Source: Argyresthia goedartella (taxonomy: Eukaryota; Arthropoda; Insecta; Lepidoptera; Argyresthiidae). Taken from it: DNA of 64,000 nucleotides. The notes under the pieces were generated by a model. It did no database searches, had not been told where the DNA came from, and worked only from the letters and a program-made list of their open reading frames with translations. This document shows, piece after piece, positions 20,897-31,523 of this stretch. Position 1 is the stretch's first letter; each line of letters begins with the position of its first letter. The stretch covers positions 5,890,001 to 5,954,000 of the forward strand of contig OX463813.1 in NCBI GenBank assembly GCA_949825045.1, in the 5' to 3' direction. Both the position numbers and the translations under genes were made by a program.

Positions 20897-21919
20897 TCAT
20901 AAGTCCCTTGCGATCGTTGCGTTTCTCACGTAGCGAGGCGCGCCGACGATGGTACGCAAGGAGAGGTTTTCTTGGGCCCGGAGTCTCTTCTTGTTGGACT
21001 CCGAGCAGAGGGCGTACCATGCCGGCGAGGCATACGTGAGGCGGGACCTGATGTACGTTTTATAGATCCCGAGCTTCGACCGCAGGGGGAGGCCGGAGTC
21101 CAGGAGTGGACGAAGTTTTGCCCGTGCAGCCCGGACCTGGTTTACGACGTTGTCGACGTGCGTCTTCATCGTGAGCCGGCGGTCTATGGTGACCCCCAGA
21201 TACTTCACTTGGTGCAGCCACCCAATGTCCTTCCCTTGGAGTTGGAGTGGTGGTGGCAGATTGCTCTGGCCGGTGATCATCGCCTGCGTCTTCCCGACGT
21301 TGACGGAGAACCTCCATTTGGCCAGCCATTTAGGCAGGGTGTCCAGCGTGCGTTGCATTTTGACGGCGGCGTGGGGTGCTTTGTAGGACGACGCATAGTA
21401 TGCTGCGTCGTCAGCGAAGAGGGCCAGCTGTACACCAGTGCCAACTGAGATGTCATCCGTGTATCGGGAGTAGCAGGCGGGTGAAAGACAGGAACCTTGT
21501 GGGACGCCGGCTTCGATGGGGCGGGCTTCTGACACGGCGTCTTCCACTACCACTCTGTAGTGGCGACTCCGTAGGAACGAGGCCACGACGCGGGTGATTC
21601 GTCGTGGAGCTTGGGACGTCGACAGCTTGTACAGCAACCCCTCGTGCCATACTCTGTCGAACGCCTTCTCCATGTCCAGGAGTACTGCGACGGTGTATTC
21701 TTTCTTATTCCGACAGACCGTCATGTCGTTCAGTACCCTGGTGAGCTGGAGCGTCGTCGGATGCTCTGGCTTGAAGCCGAACTGTTCCGGGCGAGCTTGG
21801 ATGTGTGGCAGCAGTCTTCCTAGCAGCAGCTTCTCAAACACCTTTGACATGGTGCTCAGGAGGGTGATGGGCCGATAGCTCTCGGGCTTCTTGACATTCT
21901 TGCCCGGCTTGGGGAGCAT
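20897..21919 (-). CDS. J1 reverse transcriptase
   Basis: A 340-residue open frame. Blocks in order: ESYRPITLLSTMSKVFEKLL, PEQFGFKPEHPTTLQL, VAVLLDMEKAFDRVWHEGLL, EAGVPQGSCLSPACYSRYTD, the catalytic LFADDAAYYA, KWRFSVNVGKTQAMI and VKYLGVTIDRRLTM, then the C-terminal SRLTYASPAWYAL and RAQENLSLRTIVGAPRYVRN. A stop at about 21920 separates it from upstream RT sequence (21932-22171, KPRKAPGADRITNMALR), and a frameshift near 20895 cuts the C-terminus. Confidence 0.92.
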   Translation of the reverse strand: MLPKPGKNVKKPESYRPITLLSTMSKVFEKLLLGRLLPHIQARPEQFGFKPEHPTTLQLTRVLNDMTVCRNKKEYTVAVLLDMEKAFDRVWHEGLLYKLSTSQAPRRITRVVASFLRSRHYRVVVEDAVSEARPIEAGVPQGSCLSPACYSRYTDDISVGTGVQLALFADDAAYYASSYKAPHAAVKMQRTLDTLPKWLAKWRFSVNVGKTQAMITGQSNLPPPLQLQGKDIGWLHQVKYLGVTIDRRLTMKTHVDNVVNQVRAARAKLRPLLDSGLPLRSKLGIYKTYIRSRLTYASPAWYALCSESNKKRLRAQENLSLRTIVGAPRYVRNATIARDL

Positions 21920-21931
21920 AATGACCAGGCC

Positions 21932-22171
21932 TTACTTCCATGTAGTAGAGAAGTGCCCCGTGCACATGATGCCGTTAAACAGGCGCGTCATAGCCGCCAC
22001 AGTCGGTGGCGGCAAGTTGCGCAGCGCCATGTTGGTGATTCGGTCTGCGCCCGGGGCTTTCCTGGGCTTGGTGCGCCTGATCGTTCGCAGGACTTGGCCG
22101 GGCGAGAAGAAGATGCGGTCCTCTTCAGGAGCTATCGGCGTCGCGAAGTAGTGCCGCAGGTGTTCCTCCAC
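21932..22171 (-). pseudogene. J1 ORF2 segment upstream of RT
   Basis: LRTIRRTKPRKAPGADRITN and LFNGIMCTGHFSTTWK are the RT fingers lead-in of Jockey LINEs. It is in frame with the RT apart from one stop codon. Confidence 0.85.
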
Positions 22172-22326
22172 TGCTGCTACGTGTTCGGCGTCGTCGGTGG
22201 GGTTCGGCTTGAACTGCCTCTCCAGGCATTCGGCGAAAATTTCAGCTCGGTCTTTTGCTCTGAATCTCGGGAAGCCGTGAGAGAGAAGGAAAAGAGACCC
22301 GGGTAGGCTCCGCGCTGGCTTTTATA

Positions 22327-22624
22327 TGAATGAACACCAAAAGTTGCAAAAAATATCAGGGCAAAATACTGCGGTAGCTTAGGTGAAGGTTAAAGGGGGT
22401 GAGTGAAGCGAAGCCCTCTTTATCCTTCGTGTAAGGTTGAACATGTAAGAACAACAAAAATACTTAAAACATAAACTTAAGTACACAAAACATAAAAAAA
22501 AGTTTGGGGATCATTTATCCAAACACAATTTGGTGGACATGCATCCAATTTGGCAGTCATTTCTAATTTATTGGTAAGCGTTTAAACACAAGCCATATTA
22601 AACTACTTAAAAACTAATTCGTTA
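22327..22624. other. Repeat scraps, no gene
   Basis: Includes an M2-like internal segment around 22360-22450 (gcggtagcttaggtgaaggt, ttcgtgtaaggttgaacatg). No ORF. Confidence 0.5.
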
Positions 22625-22905
22625 GCTGAATATTGATACATTATGCCCATAATGTATACATTTTCGGCAAATGATGACATTCAAATTTCGAACGCCCGCC
22701 TGCGTGCCGCCCCTAGTTTGTCTGTCAAGTTGGTACAACTAAACAAGCGAAACAAGAGCAGAGCAATGATCAATGCCACCATGCCGGTCGAACATGCGGT
22801 TCCTGAACACATAAAAGAGAGCTTATGATATGTGTATAGATAAACTAATATGTAACTGTACATAATAAGACATCAGTCACATAAACTACTATTATGATAC
22901 GTGTA
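22625..22905 (-). repeat. MITE-like repeat family M1, copy 2 (inverted)
   Basis: Inverse-orientation match to 5475-5893 and 38060-38520: gcggttcctgaacacataaa, atgtaactgtacataataag, tcaaatttcgaacgcccgcc. It ends just before the LINE tail at 22910. Confidence 0.75.
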
Positions 22906-23153
22906 TTGTAAAATCAAATCAAAATCAAAATCAAAAATCATTTATTTCCATAGGATGTTGTTACATCACTTAGATCCGTCATTAATTTTTTTTGGGTGAG
23001 TTCACTAACCCAATGGCGGAATCTGTGGAGAAGAGCTCACCGAAGAAACTCCACAGTCGTCGCATCTTTTGCGTTTCCTTTTTTAAATAAAATATTGTCA
23101 AATTACAAAATGAATGCTAATTATATATCGAAACAGCCTGTTACTCAAACAAT

Positions 23154-23627
23154 CTATTCCCATGGACATCTGTCCTCTAAGTAATCAGATATCCTGTAGT
23201 AACCTTTTTTATACAATTTCTGTTTTATTATTATTTTAAACTTGTCTAAAGGTAAGTTTTTAATATCAGTAGGGACCTTATTGTAATAGCGTATACAATT
23301 GCCTTTAAAAGAATTACTAATTTTATGTAGTCGGCTTACATAAGCAACCAACTTGTCTTTATTTCTAGTATTAAAATTGTGTATATCACTGTACTTCTGA
23401 AAATTAGTTATATTTCTTTTTACATACACAAGATTGTCATAGATATATTGAGACACAAATGTCAGAATATTGATTTCTTTAAACTTTTCCCTCAGTGACA
23501 CTCTAGGCCCTAATCTATAAATTGCACGAACAGCCCGTTTCTGCAGAATAAATATACTATTAGCATTCGCAGCGTGACCCCACAATAAAATACCATAGGT
23601 CATTAGACTATGAAAGTAACTAAAGTA
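23154..23627 (-). CDS. LINE family D copy 2, RT C-terminal part
   Basis: YFSYFHSLMTYGILLWGHAA, FILQKRAVRAIYRL and CIRYYNKVPTDIKNLPLDKF form the typical C-terminal connection domain of CR1/Jockey-like RTs, ending DRCPWE and a stop. It parallels 28432-28965. Its frame runs into the LTR element at 23628, where a few foreign codons replace the upstream protein. Confidence 0.88.
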   Translation of the reverse strand, partial: YFSYFHSLMTYGILLWGHAANANSIFILQKRAVRAIYRLGPRVSLREKFKEINILTFVSQYIYDNLVYVKRNITNFQKYSDIHNFNTRNKDKLVAYVSRLHKISNSFKGNCIRYYNKVPTDIKNLPLDKFKIIIKQKLYKKGYYRISDYLEDRCPWE

Positions 23628-24501
23628 TGAAACAGTGAGACTAACCTGACCAAAAGAGATTATTGGCAGGCTCAAGATACATTTATTAATCACAGGGTCG
23701 TGAGTCGAATATTGGTGATATAGTTGAAACGCTGGATAGGGACTCGCCGGGAATTTGTAGATTTCAGCTCCTTGGTAGACTCAATCCAACTGGTCCACTT
23801 CTCCAGACGTCAACAAGTGATTATGCGGTAGCGCCAGGAGGATATTATTCCTCGGCGTGGAACCGATTCAGAGCTCCTTTAGCGCCAGGAGGATATTACT
23901 CCTCGGCGTGGAACCGATTCAGAGCTCCGTTAGCGCCAGGAGGATATTACTCCTCGGCGTGGAACCCTGGAAAGAGGCCAGTGTGAATGATAGGAATACA
24001 AAAGCGCTACAGCGCCCAGCTATCAGGCGACGGCTCCCCACACGGAGACTTCCGACGAGGGCCCTAGGGTAATTAGGATCTAAGAGTGCCGCAGTCCAAT
24101 AGACACTGTATAGAAAAGGGAAATACATAGAGAGTATAAAATACACGAAAATAAGAAAGACTAACTACGAACCAATGCTTACCCATGGATTGGGGATAGT
24201 AGGGAAGTTTCATATCAACTACTGCACTTTACAGCAACTAAACATTCAGCTCCATTACAGTACTAAAAGGAATAACAGTACTAAAGGGACTAGCCCATCG
24301 CCGCAACTAAAGGCGTGACTTAAAAATTATTGATGCAGCAGATACAACCTCACGTTTCAGAGCTCAAACAATGTCTGCGTCAAAAAAAACAATCAGCTGC
24401 CAGACGAGATTCCAGACCCGAATTTCCGAATTTCTATAGTTGTACTTTTTATCTGGCTAATCCGCCAGTAGCCAATATGGTCAAAGAGGTAGTACGTTAC
24501 A
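23628..24501 (-). repeat. N1 3' LTR
   Basis: 874 bp. It contains a 51-bp unit repeated 2.7 times (23829-23965), each with a hairpin CGCCAGGAG-GATATTA-CTCCTCGGCG (one bulged C; the first unit has ATTATT in the loop). It differs from the other LTR by a 2-bp indel near the start and a few substitutions. Confidence 0.92.
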
Positions 24502-25851
24502 TACCCGTCTTGTTTGGGTAGGATTTTACCTGATAAAATCCGCTAAGATACTAACTAAACTAAACTAACTTACCAAATTAACTACTTAAGATAAAATTCT
24601 CTAAAGCTCGCCATCTACAATGTCAGAGAAATATATAACTAACAGTCTAGCTCAACTACATACAAACATCACACATTCGTACCAACAATCAGACATCAGA
24701 ATTCATACTAAGTTCATACAAGAGTTCACACTAACATCGTGTAAACACAGCCTTACACACAGGGTGCCATTATTATAGCCAAATGCACACCCAGACTAAC
24801 TGTCAGAAGTTGAAAAATAAGCAAGATCCCTTGAACTAAAATAAGAACCTTAGTACATAAACGCCCCGGTAGCTTAGCTACTATCGTAACGCAGAATAAC
24901 GCAGAATAACACCATGAGGGGCAGCTCCCTCAAGTGTTCAAGACTTCCTGCACCGTTAGTGGGTACAGAAAATAATAATAGAGTAGAATATCTATTCTAC
25001 AACAAAGAGTTAAAAAGTAGAGAATTATAGTTCAAGAGGCCATAAGCTAAATTAACAGACATTGCAGAGTAACGTTACACAATAAAGAACTTTTACATAG
25101 CTGTAGATATAGATGGTTTTTAGAATACAAGGGTCAAAATACTTATTACATACATAAAGGAATCGTTAACTACTATTGAATAAGACAGAACGCTGTCGCA
25201 GCCTATCTTCAGACAGAAGGTGCTCTCAGACAGACACAGATCGCTCGGCACAAGTACAAGCGCTAAAGAGTTAGTATTTAGTTAAAAACTAACAAACAGA
25301 CCGTCCGATTCAGCCTTATTTAGCGACAGATATTTTATAGGAAACGTCATGTTTACTACCTATCTAGCAAACTGTACAAATTTACATGAAAGTAAGCAGA
25401 GTACACGACTAACGCCCGGTTTCTGGTACAAAATCAAGCCATTGATCTACCGTTTTGACAGCTGAAATTGATAAAGTACTGTCAACAACAGATTAAATGT
25501 ACGAGAAATCGGCCGTTAAACACTAACCTTATTTATTATTTAATAGTCCGAAAAGTTTCCCTACTAAAATCTTCACAATTTATTAATTTATTTTTCGTAC
25601 TGAGAATTTGGAGGAAAATATTTATCAACAATTATAATATGACAACGGCCGTCAGACTGCGACCATAAATAATGTAGAAATGAGGTAGGTACCCAGATAA
25701 ACGATCAAATATACTCCTGTCAGACAAAAATAAACACAACAAAATATACAAGCTACGAAAGAAATCTAGCGTTCTACGGCGCTCTTATGGCCTAACTACT
25801 CTGACCAGACATAAAACTCTATCACCAATATTCCCTTAATCCGGGCGCCAT
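24502..25851 (-). other. N1 internal region, non-coding
   Basis: No ORF above about 66 codons and no capsid, RT or integrase motifs. The primer-binding site TGGCGCCCGG lies at its right end. A clear polypurine tract next to 24501 is not obvious. Confidence 0.75.
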
Positions 25852-26727
25852 TGAAACAGTTAGACTCTAACCTGACCAAAAGAGATTATTGGCAGGCTCA
25901 AGATACATTTATTAATCACAGGGTCGTGAGTCGAATATTGGTGATATAGTTGAAACGCTGGATAGGGACTCGCCGGGAATTTGTAGATTTCAGCTCCTTG
26001 GTAGACTCAATCCAACTGGTCCACTTCTCCAGACGTCAACAAGTGATTATGCGGTAGCGCCAGGAGGATATTATTCCTCGGCGTGGAACCGATTCAGAGC
26101 TCCGTTAGCGCCAGGAGGATATTACTCCTCGGCGTGGAACCGATTCAGAGCTCCGTTAGCGCCAGGAGGATATTACTCCTCGGCGTGGAACCCTGGAAAG
26201 AGACCAGTGTGAATGATAGGAATACAAAAGCGCTACAGCGCCCAGCTATCAGGCGACGGCTCCCCACACGGAGACTTCCGACGAGGGCCCTAGGGTAATT
26301 AGGATCTAAGAGTGCCGCAGTCCAATAGACACTGTATAGAAAAGGGAAATACATAGAGAGTATAAAATACACGAAAATAAGAAAGACTAACTACGAACCA
26401 ATGCTTACCCATGGATTGGGGATAGTAGGGAAGTTTCATATCAACTACTGCACTTTACAGCAACTAAACATTCAGGTCCATTACAGTACTAAAAGGAATA
26501 ACAGTACTAAAGGGACTAGCCCATCGCCGCAACTAAAGGCGTGACTTAAAAATTATTGATGCAGCAGATACAACCTCACGTTTCAGAGCTCAAACAATGT
26601 CTGCGTCAAAAAAAACAATCAGCTGCCAGACGAGATTCCAGACCCGAATTTCCGAATTTCTATAGTTGTACTTTTTATCTGGCTAATCCGCCAGTAGCCA
26701 ATATGGTCAAAGAGGTAGTACGTTACA
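25852..26727 (-). repeat. N1 5' LTR
   Basis: 876 bp. The same three hairpin-bearing 51-bp units are at 26055-26191. The right terminus is tacgttaca followed by AGTA. The high identity to the other LTR implies recent insertion. Confidence 0.92.
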
Positions 26728-26731
26728 AGTA

Positions 26732-28321
26732 GACTAGTCTAGCGGTGTCTACGTCGGTAAGAGCTCTAATTTTTTTAACTGCGAACGCTGCCGAACTCAG
26801 TCTGTTCGACAATTTATTTATATGAGGATCCCATTGTAGTTTGGCGTCTAAAGTAATGCCCAAAAAGACAGTCGACTGCACAAGGTCCAATCTCTGTCCT
26901 TTTATAAATATGTCTGTAGTTACCGGATTCACATTGGGTAACACGAATTTAATACATTTAGTTTTCTTTTCATTAAGTAAAAAATTGTTAACAGTAAACC
27001 AGTTCACTATACTAGAGATAGCATTGTTTACCTCGTCATAATTTGATTGCTGTCTTTTAACTTTAAATATCAAAGAAGTATCATCGGCAAACAATACTAA
27101 TCCATGTTTTGCTTTAACAAGGTAAGGTAAATCATTAATATATACTAAAAACAAGAAAGGACCAAGAATTGAACCTTGCGGTACGCCCATACTTATTGAA
27201 GACCCAGGTGATCTTTTCCCATTAACATCGACCATCTGAACCCTATCTGTTAGATATGACTCCAGAAGGCCAAGTGCCTGATCTTTTACACCATAATGGC
27301 GTAACTTCCTGACAAGAGTGTCATGATGGACGCAATCAAAAGCCTTGGATAGATCGCAGAAGACACCTATTGCATCCATTGCGTCTTCCCAGGCATCAAA
27401 AATATTGTCGATTAGTTCAACACCAGCATCGGCTGTTGAACGACCCTTTGTGAAACCAAACTGAGCAATATGAATTAAATTATTGAGATAAAAATGACTT
27501 TGAAATTGATTAAGTATGAGTTTTTCAAATATTTTGCTAAGCGTTGGTAGTATCGATATGGGTCTAAAATTGGTGGGGTCTGATGTACTACCAGCTTTGA
27601 ATAAAGGTATAACTTTACTTAGTTTCATCAAGTCAGGAAACACACCATTATCTATACATTGATTAAATATACAACAAAGGTGACGTGCAATACAATCTAC
27701 AATGGAACTAATAATTTTTACTGATAGACCATGGGCGTCAGCTGTCTTTTTCATTTCCAGGGATTTAAACGCTTTTACAATGTCTTCATTATTTACGTGC
27801 CTAAATTTAAAATCTGTTTTACAATCCAAGTTTTGTTTAAGTATAGATTCAGCAGCAGCGGGAGATGAATTTAAAGACTTGGTTGTTGAAACTGGAATGT
27901 CCGTAAAGAAATTTTCGAAAGCTTTTGCTACTTCTAGGTCTGTACTTAGCAATTGATTATCTAACTTAAGCTTGAAGTTATTATGTGTAGCTTTGGCCTT
28001 TCCAGTCTCTCTGTTTATAATTTGCCAAGTCGTTTTCATTACATTGCTACTAGATTCAATTTTGTGTTTAATGAAATTAGATTTAGCTACAGCACAAACG
28101 CGTTTAAACATTTTTGAATAACTACGAACATAATCTAGAAAGGCCGTATTTTTGTTATATGATTTCTCTTCATAGAGTTCATATAATCTTCGTCTGCTCC
28201 TATGAATTCCAACTGTCGCCCAATCACTAAACAAAGCTTTGTTATTAACTTTTATAGTTTTTGATTTAAATACCGTATCATATTCATTTTTGACAAGGTT
28301 AAATACTGAGTTGTACAACAC
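26732..28321 (-). CDS. LINE family D copy 2, reverse transcriptase
   Basis: An open frame of about 530 residues (the 26723-26731 end of the frame is LTR plus duplication). Order: linker SDWATVGIHRSRRRLYELYE; fingers FRPISILPTLSKIFEKLILN; QFGFTKGRSTADAGVELIDN; motif A GVFCDLSKAFDCVHHDTLV; motif B GVPQGSILGPFLFLVYINDL; catalytic VLFADDTSLIF; and VFLGITLDAKLQWDPHINKL. No stops, so this is a young copy. A plausible source of RT in trans, but its C-terminus is severed by N1. Confidence 0.94.
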
Positions 28322-29243
28322 TCACTTCCAAATGTCAGGCAAGTTGAGACCAGTATAGTCTTAGACAACAGCACGTTAGAATTAGTAAATTATAAGAAGT
28401 TTCTTGGAATAACCATTGATAGCAAATTGCAGTGGGGTCGCACATAGATACATTAGCTGGTAAATTAAGTTCTGCGGCTTACAATGTTAGGAACATCAGA
28501 CAAAGCACGGATGTGGCTACATCTAGGCTAGTATATTTTAGTTACTTTCATAGTGTCATGTCCTATGGTATCTTGCTGTGGGGGAAAGCAGCGAATATTC
28601 AAGCTATTTTTATTTTACAGAAAAGAGCTATTCGAGCAATTTATAATTTAAAACAAACAGACTCCTTAAGAGAGCTTTTTAAAGTAATTGACATACTAAC
28701 TGTAGCTAGTCAATTTATTTTTGAAAATATAATGTATGTACGCAAGAACCTTACAACATTTTCCAAACTTAGCGATAGCTGTAATGTTAACCTAAGAAAT
28801 AATCACAGACAATGTGCGCCCCGATTTAGACTCGCGAAGGTTATAAATTTTTTCAAGGGTCAGTGCATTCTCTACTATAATAAGATACCTCTGGAGATTT
28901 TGAAATTGCCATTTGAGCAATTTAAAAAGCATGTTAAAGCGACTTTGTCGAAAAAGGGATATTAAAATGTTCAAGATACTTAAATGACAGTACTGTATGG
29001 GGTTAATCTAGCCTGTTAATAATTTTTTAAATAATTATTCCTGCTTATTAATCATAATAATTAAATTTTTAATTTTTGTAATAGTTAAGCTAAACCTATT
29101 TTTAAAAGAGATCTAAAAATCAATCTGTGGGTGTTTCTACGCCCTTCTTCTCCTACAGTGGTCTAATGTAGAGAAGAGGCAAAAAATGACGTTTGCTAAG
29201 TATATGTAAATATCTACAGTAATAAAGTACTTTGACTTTGACA
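28321..29243 (+). pseudogene. LINE family D, copy 3 (C-terminus and tail, plus strand)
   Basis: Begins in the YKKFLGITIDSKLQWG block, then after a frameshift STDVATSRLVYFSYFHSVMS, YGILLWGKAAN, FILQKRAIRAIYNLKQTDSL and CILYYNKIPLEILKLPFEQF. It is followed by a 3' UTR ending tactttgactttgac. It is a different subfamily from copies 1 and 2 and abuts copy 2 head to head at 28320/28321. Confidence 0.88.
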
Positions 29244-29388
29244 CCAAATCATTTACGGGAACTTCCAGAACAAATCTTTATTGGTTACAATATTTTCACT
29301 TTCGGCACAAAAAAAGATAAAATCACATAGATAGAGGTTGGATGAATAGAAGAAAACTGTTTGTCACTCACCTTATCGAGAAATACGG

Positions 29389-29472
29389 TCACAATGAAAT
29401 ATTTTCCTCGAGCATACAATACGCCGGAACCGAAACAATGGCCGCTATAAATACGAATAGGAAAATAATCAT
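29389..29472 (-). CDS. Orphan signal-peptide ORF / first-exon candidate
   Basis: ATG at 29470-29472 opens MIIFLFVFIAAIVSVPAYC, a textbook secretory signal, followed by MLEENISL and a stop. A strong GTGAGT donor lies 17 bp beyond the stop (last exon base 29372), but joining to it needs a different frame. It may be a pseudogenised first exon of a third paralogue or an unrelated gene. No downstream exon was found. Confidence 0.3.
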   Translation of the reverse strand: MIIFLFVFIAAIVSVPAYCMLEENISL

Positions 29473-30500
29473 GTCTGTGCAGTGGTATTTTTGATGAGAA
29501 CAAAATACGATTATAAGTACTTCACTACCGCTTTAGTGTTCTCTATTCACAGTTTTTTGTACAACGATCGAACGTAACTAATCGAGCATTTCTTAATACT
29601 CGATTTCGAGCGCAAACGGCAGCCCTTTTTAGAACTCACACGCGATTAGGCGTAGATCATAGTTTGCCCTGCTTAGGACTAACGCGTGCGAGCTGGGATT
29701 TTTAATAATATGAATACATAGAAACACATTTAGCTTTGTCATGCATGAGCCCACATCAGTTATATTGCATTGAACTGTCACTGGTATGGTGGAAAACCGG
29801 ACGACAGTGTGACCCATTAAGTAATTTCCTTTGCAATTTAATCTAAGATGTATGTTAGAGTTTGGGGTTTATGTATGCCAACCAATCGCAGTGACTCATT
29901 CTTCAGCATCGTCTCGTTAGCCTCTACACCTTAGTTTTGCAGCCAAGAAATCAATTCTAATTTACGGTTACTCGAAGTTGGCGCTTCATGTTTTTGTACC
30001 GAGTGGTATGATGCGTTCTCCATTACGATGGCTTGCGGCTCATTGAAATCGTCGAGAAGATAGAAAAACCACGAATATTTTTTTATCAAAATTTATTTAC
30101 TTTTTTGATATTTAGTTGTCTTTACAGATTTGAATGCCGGTATATAATTATAAAACGGTAAGAAACCTGATGTCATCCCAGCATGAGTAATTTGCAATTA
30201 TTACAATCTTTATCCTTTTCCTTCGGGCATGTGATTGGTGGATTGGGCTGTATCGTCAGTCCCAAATCTTGAAACACCACTTTATCCTAGTTATTTTTTT
30301 TTATTAAAAAAAAATGCTCAAATATTACGTAATATATGTAATATTTGTGTATAGTAGGGTACGGTGTCTCTCTTCGGCTTGACTTCAAGTTCTTAAATAT
30401 AATTTTATTCTTGATATTGTATTTAATTGTCATTTTTCAAATGTTTTATTTAATTGTAATTAAAAACGTGGCATGCTTTTAATAATAATTAAACAAGAAT
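29473..30500. other. No gene seen
   Basis: AT-rich sequence; the first part could be the flank or promoter of the 29472 ORF. No ORF or RNA gene supported. Confidence 0.4.
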
Positions 30501-30587
30501 ATGTGTGTGTGTGTGCGTGTGCGCGTGCGTGCGTGCGTGCGTGCCTGCGTGCGTCCTGCGTGCGTGTGTGTGTGTGTATGTGTGTGT

Positions 30588-30630
<43 letters not shown>
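30501..30630 (+). repeat. GT/GC-rich microsatellite
   Basis: (GT)n with an interior of GTGC/GCGT units, about 130 bp. ORFs across it are artefacts. Confidence 0.95.
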
Positions 30631-30631
<1 letters not shown>

Positions 30632-30955
30632 TGAGTATTTAGCCGTTCAAGTAAGTGTGGCAAACAAGTTCTCTGTTTTCACAAAGTTGAGTTGCAAAAG
30701 GTACTTCGTGATTGTTCTAATGCATTCGCTCCTATTTAAGATTCAATAAACTGATAGCTTTGCTGACTCTGTTATAAATGAAGTCCCCATTTTCGATATA
30801 TCTTTTGTACCAAAGCATGTTCTTGATGGTGGTAGATTGAAGATCAGGTCTTTTCTCCTTTTTTTGTGAGTTTTCATCCACATTAGCCGATGTGATATTT
30901 GTGTGCTGTTAGATGATAATTGATTTAATATAAAATTGTCTTTTTGTCAGCACAG

Positions 30956-31180
30956 AACACTCCTTATACAAGTTCTCGGTGGGATATAATCTGAGTTTGA
31001 AGTAACGCCCTCTGAGCTCGTTCCAGTTGCATCAGATGTGTCATCGGGGCTGCTCCCCATGCAGAGATGCAGTATGTCAGTACTGATTGCACCAGGGCCC
31101 CATATAACATAACAAGAGTGTCTGAGCTGACAACGTGTCTCCAAATATAAATTTGCGAGTTCTTGTGTGGAAACACTTTC
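30956..31180 (-). pseudogene. LINE RT C-terminal scrap
   Basis: VMLYGALVQSVLTYCISAWG followed by AAPMTHLMQLERAQRALLQ, the C-terminal RT region of CR1/Jockey-type LINEs. Truncated on both sides; it ends at the inverted-repeat element starting at 31181. Confidence 0.85.
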
Positions 31181-31523
31181 TAGGAAAAACTTCATGTTAC
31201 TGTACTAACTGACACTGAATTGGCAAAAAATGAATAAAACACACATATATATGTGGGTATACCCTAGTACACAATGTTGTTATTGAGTTTATTGTTGTTA
31301 TGTTGTGTTTCTGTGTTGTTTGAGGGAAATGTTTATATCGAATGTAATGCATATAAAAATACAAAAAAAACCTGCTAGTTTATCTTCTGATTTATTATGA
31401 GATGAGATATGAGCGTATTCTTTTCCTTATAAAATAAAGGTATATACTAGGGTATATGTGTGTTTTTTATTCATTTTTTGCCAATTCAATGTCAATTAGT
31501 ACAGTAACATGAAGTTTTTCCTA
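31181..31523. repeat. MITE with ~85-bp terminal inverted repeats
   Basis: Left: taggaaaaacttcatgttac ... cactgaattggcaaaaaatg. The right end reads the same inverted (cattttttgccaattcaatg ... gtaacatgaagtttttccta). The spacer is about 170 bp. No ORF. Confidence 0.88.

Larger units (their letters stand above)
20588..22284 (-). mobile_element. Jockey-like LINE J1, 5'-truncated, inserted in the G1 LTR
   Basis: Bounded by a perfect 19-bp target duplication, GAAGGAAAAGAGACCCGGG (20569-20587 and 22285-22303). It contains RT and C-terminal sequence but no endonuclease, so it is 5'-truncated. The 3' end has no long poly-A but a GGAAGGGGTG-type hairpin near it. A sister fragment is at 60575-60995. Confidence 0.9.
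20375..22326 (-). repeat. 5' LTR of G1, split by a LINE and truncated in U3
   Basis: 20375-20587 and 22285-22326 together match the 3' LTR; the intervening 20588-22284 is a LINE. The match ends right at the TATA box (cttttata, 22319-22326), so upstream U3 is missing. The two LTRs differ at several scattered bases, indicating an old insertion. Confidence 0.7.
23628..26727 (-). mobile_element. Non-autonomous LTR retrotransposon N1
   Basis: Two near-identical LTRs (23628-24501 and 25852-26727) flank 1350 bp with no meaningful ORF. LTR termini are TG...CA and the target duplication is AGTA (23624-23627 and 26728-26731). Reading on the minus strand, TGGCGCCCGG follows the 5' LTR after one base, a good primer-binding site, which sets the orientation. 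Small internal size and no gag/pol make it a TRIM/LARD-like element dependent on a partner in trans. Confidence 0.9.
22910..28320 (-). mobile_element. LINE family D, copy 2, split by an LTR element
   Basis: The 3' tail is an ATTTTG/ATTTG-type hexamer repeat at 22910-22945. The C-terminus is encoded at 23154-23627, and RT plus linker at 26732-28321. The two coding parts join exactly across the LTR element through a 4-bp duplication AGTA. It is 5'-truncated at 28320; the flanking 800 bases match copy 1 nearly perfectly. Confidence 0.92.

Noticed and set aside
20552..22306. Several plus-strand ORFs of 60-160 codons
   Set aside because: Shadows of the GC-rich minus-strand LINE J1; the minus frame carries the RT motifs.
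30460..30749. ORFs of alternating Thr-His or Cys-Val residues
   Set aside because: Translation of a GT microsatellite, not a protein gene.
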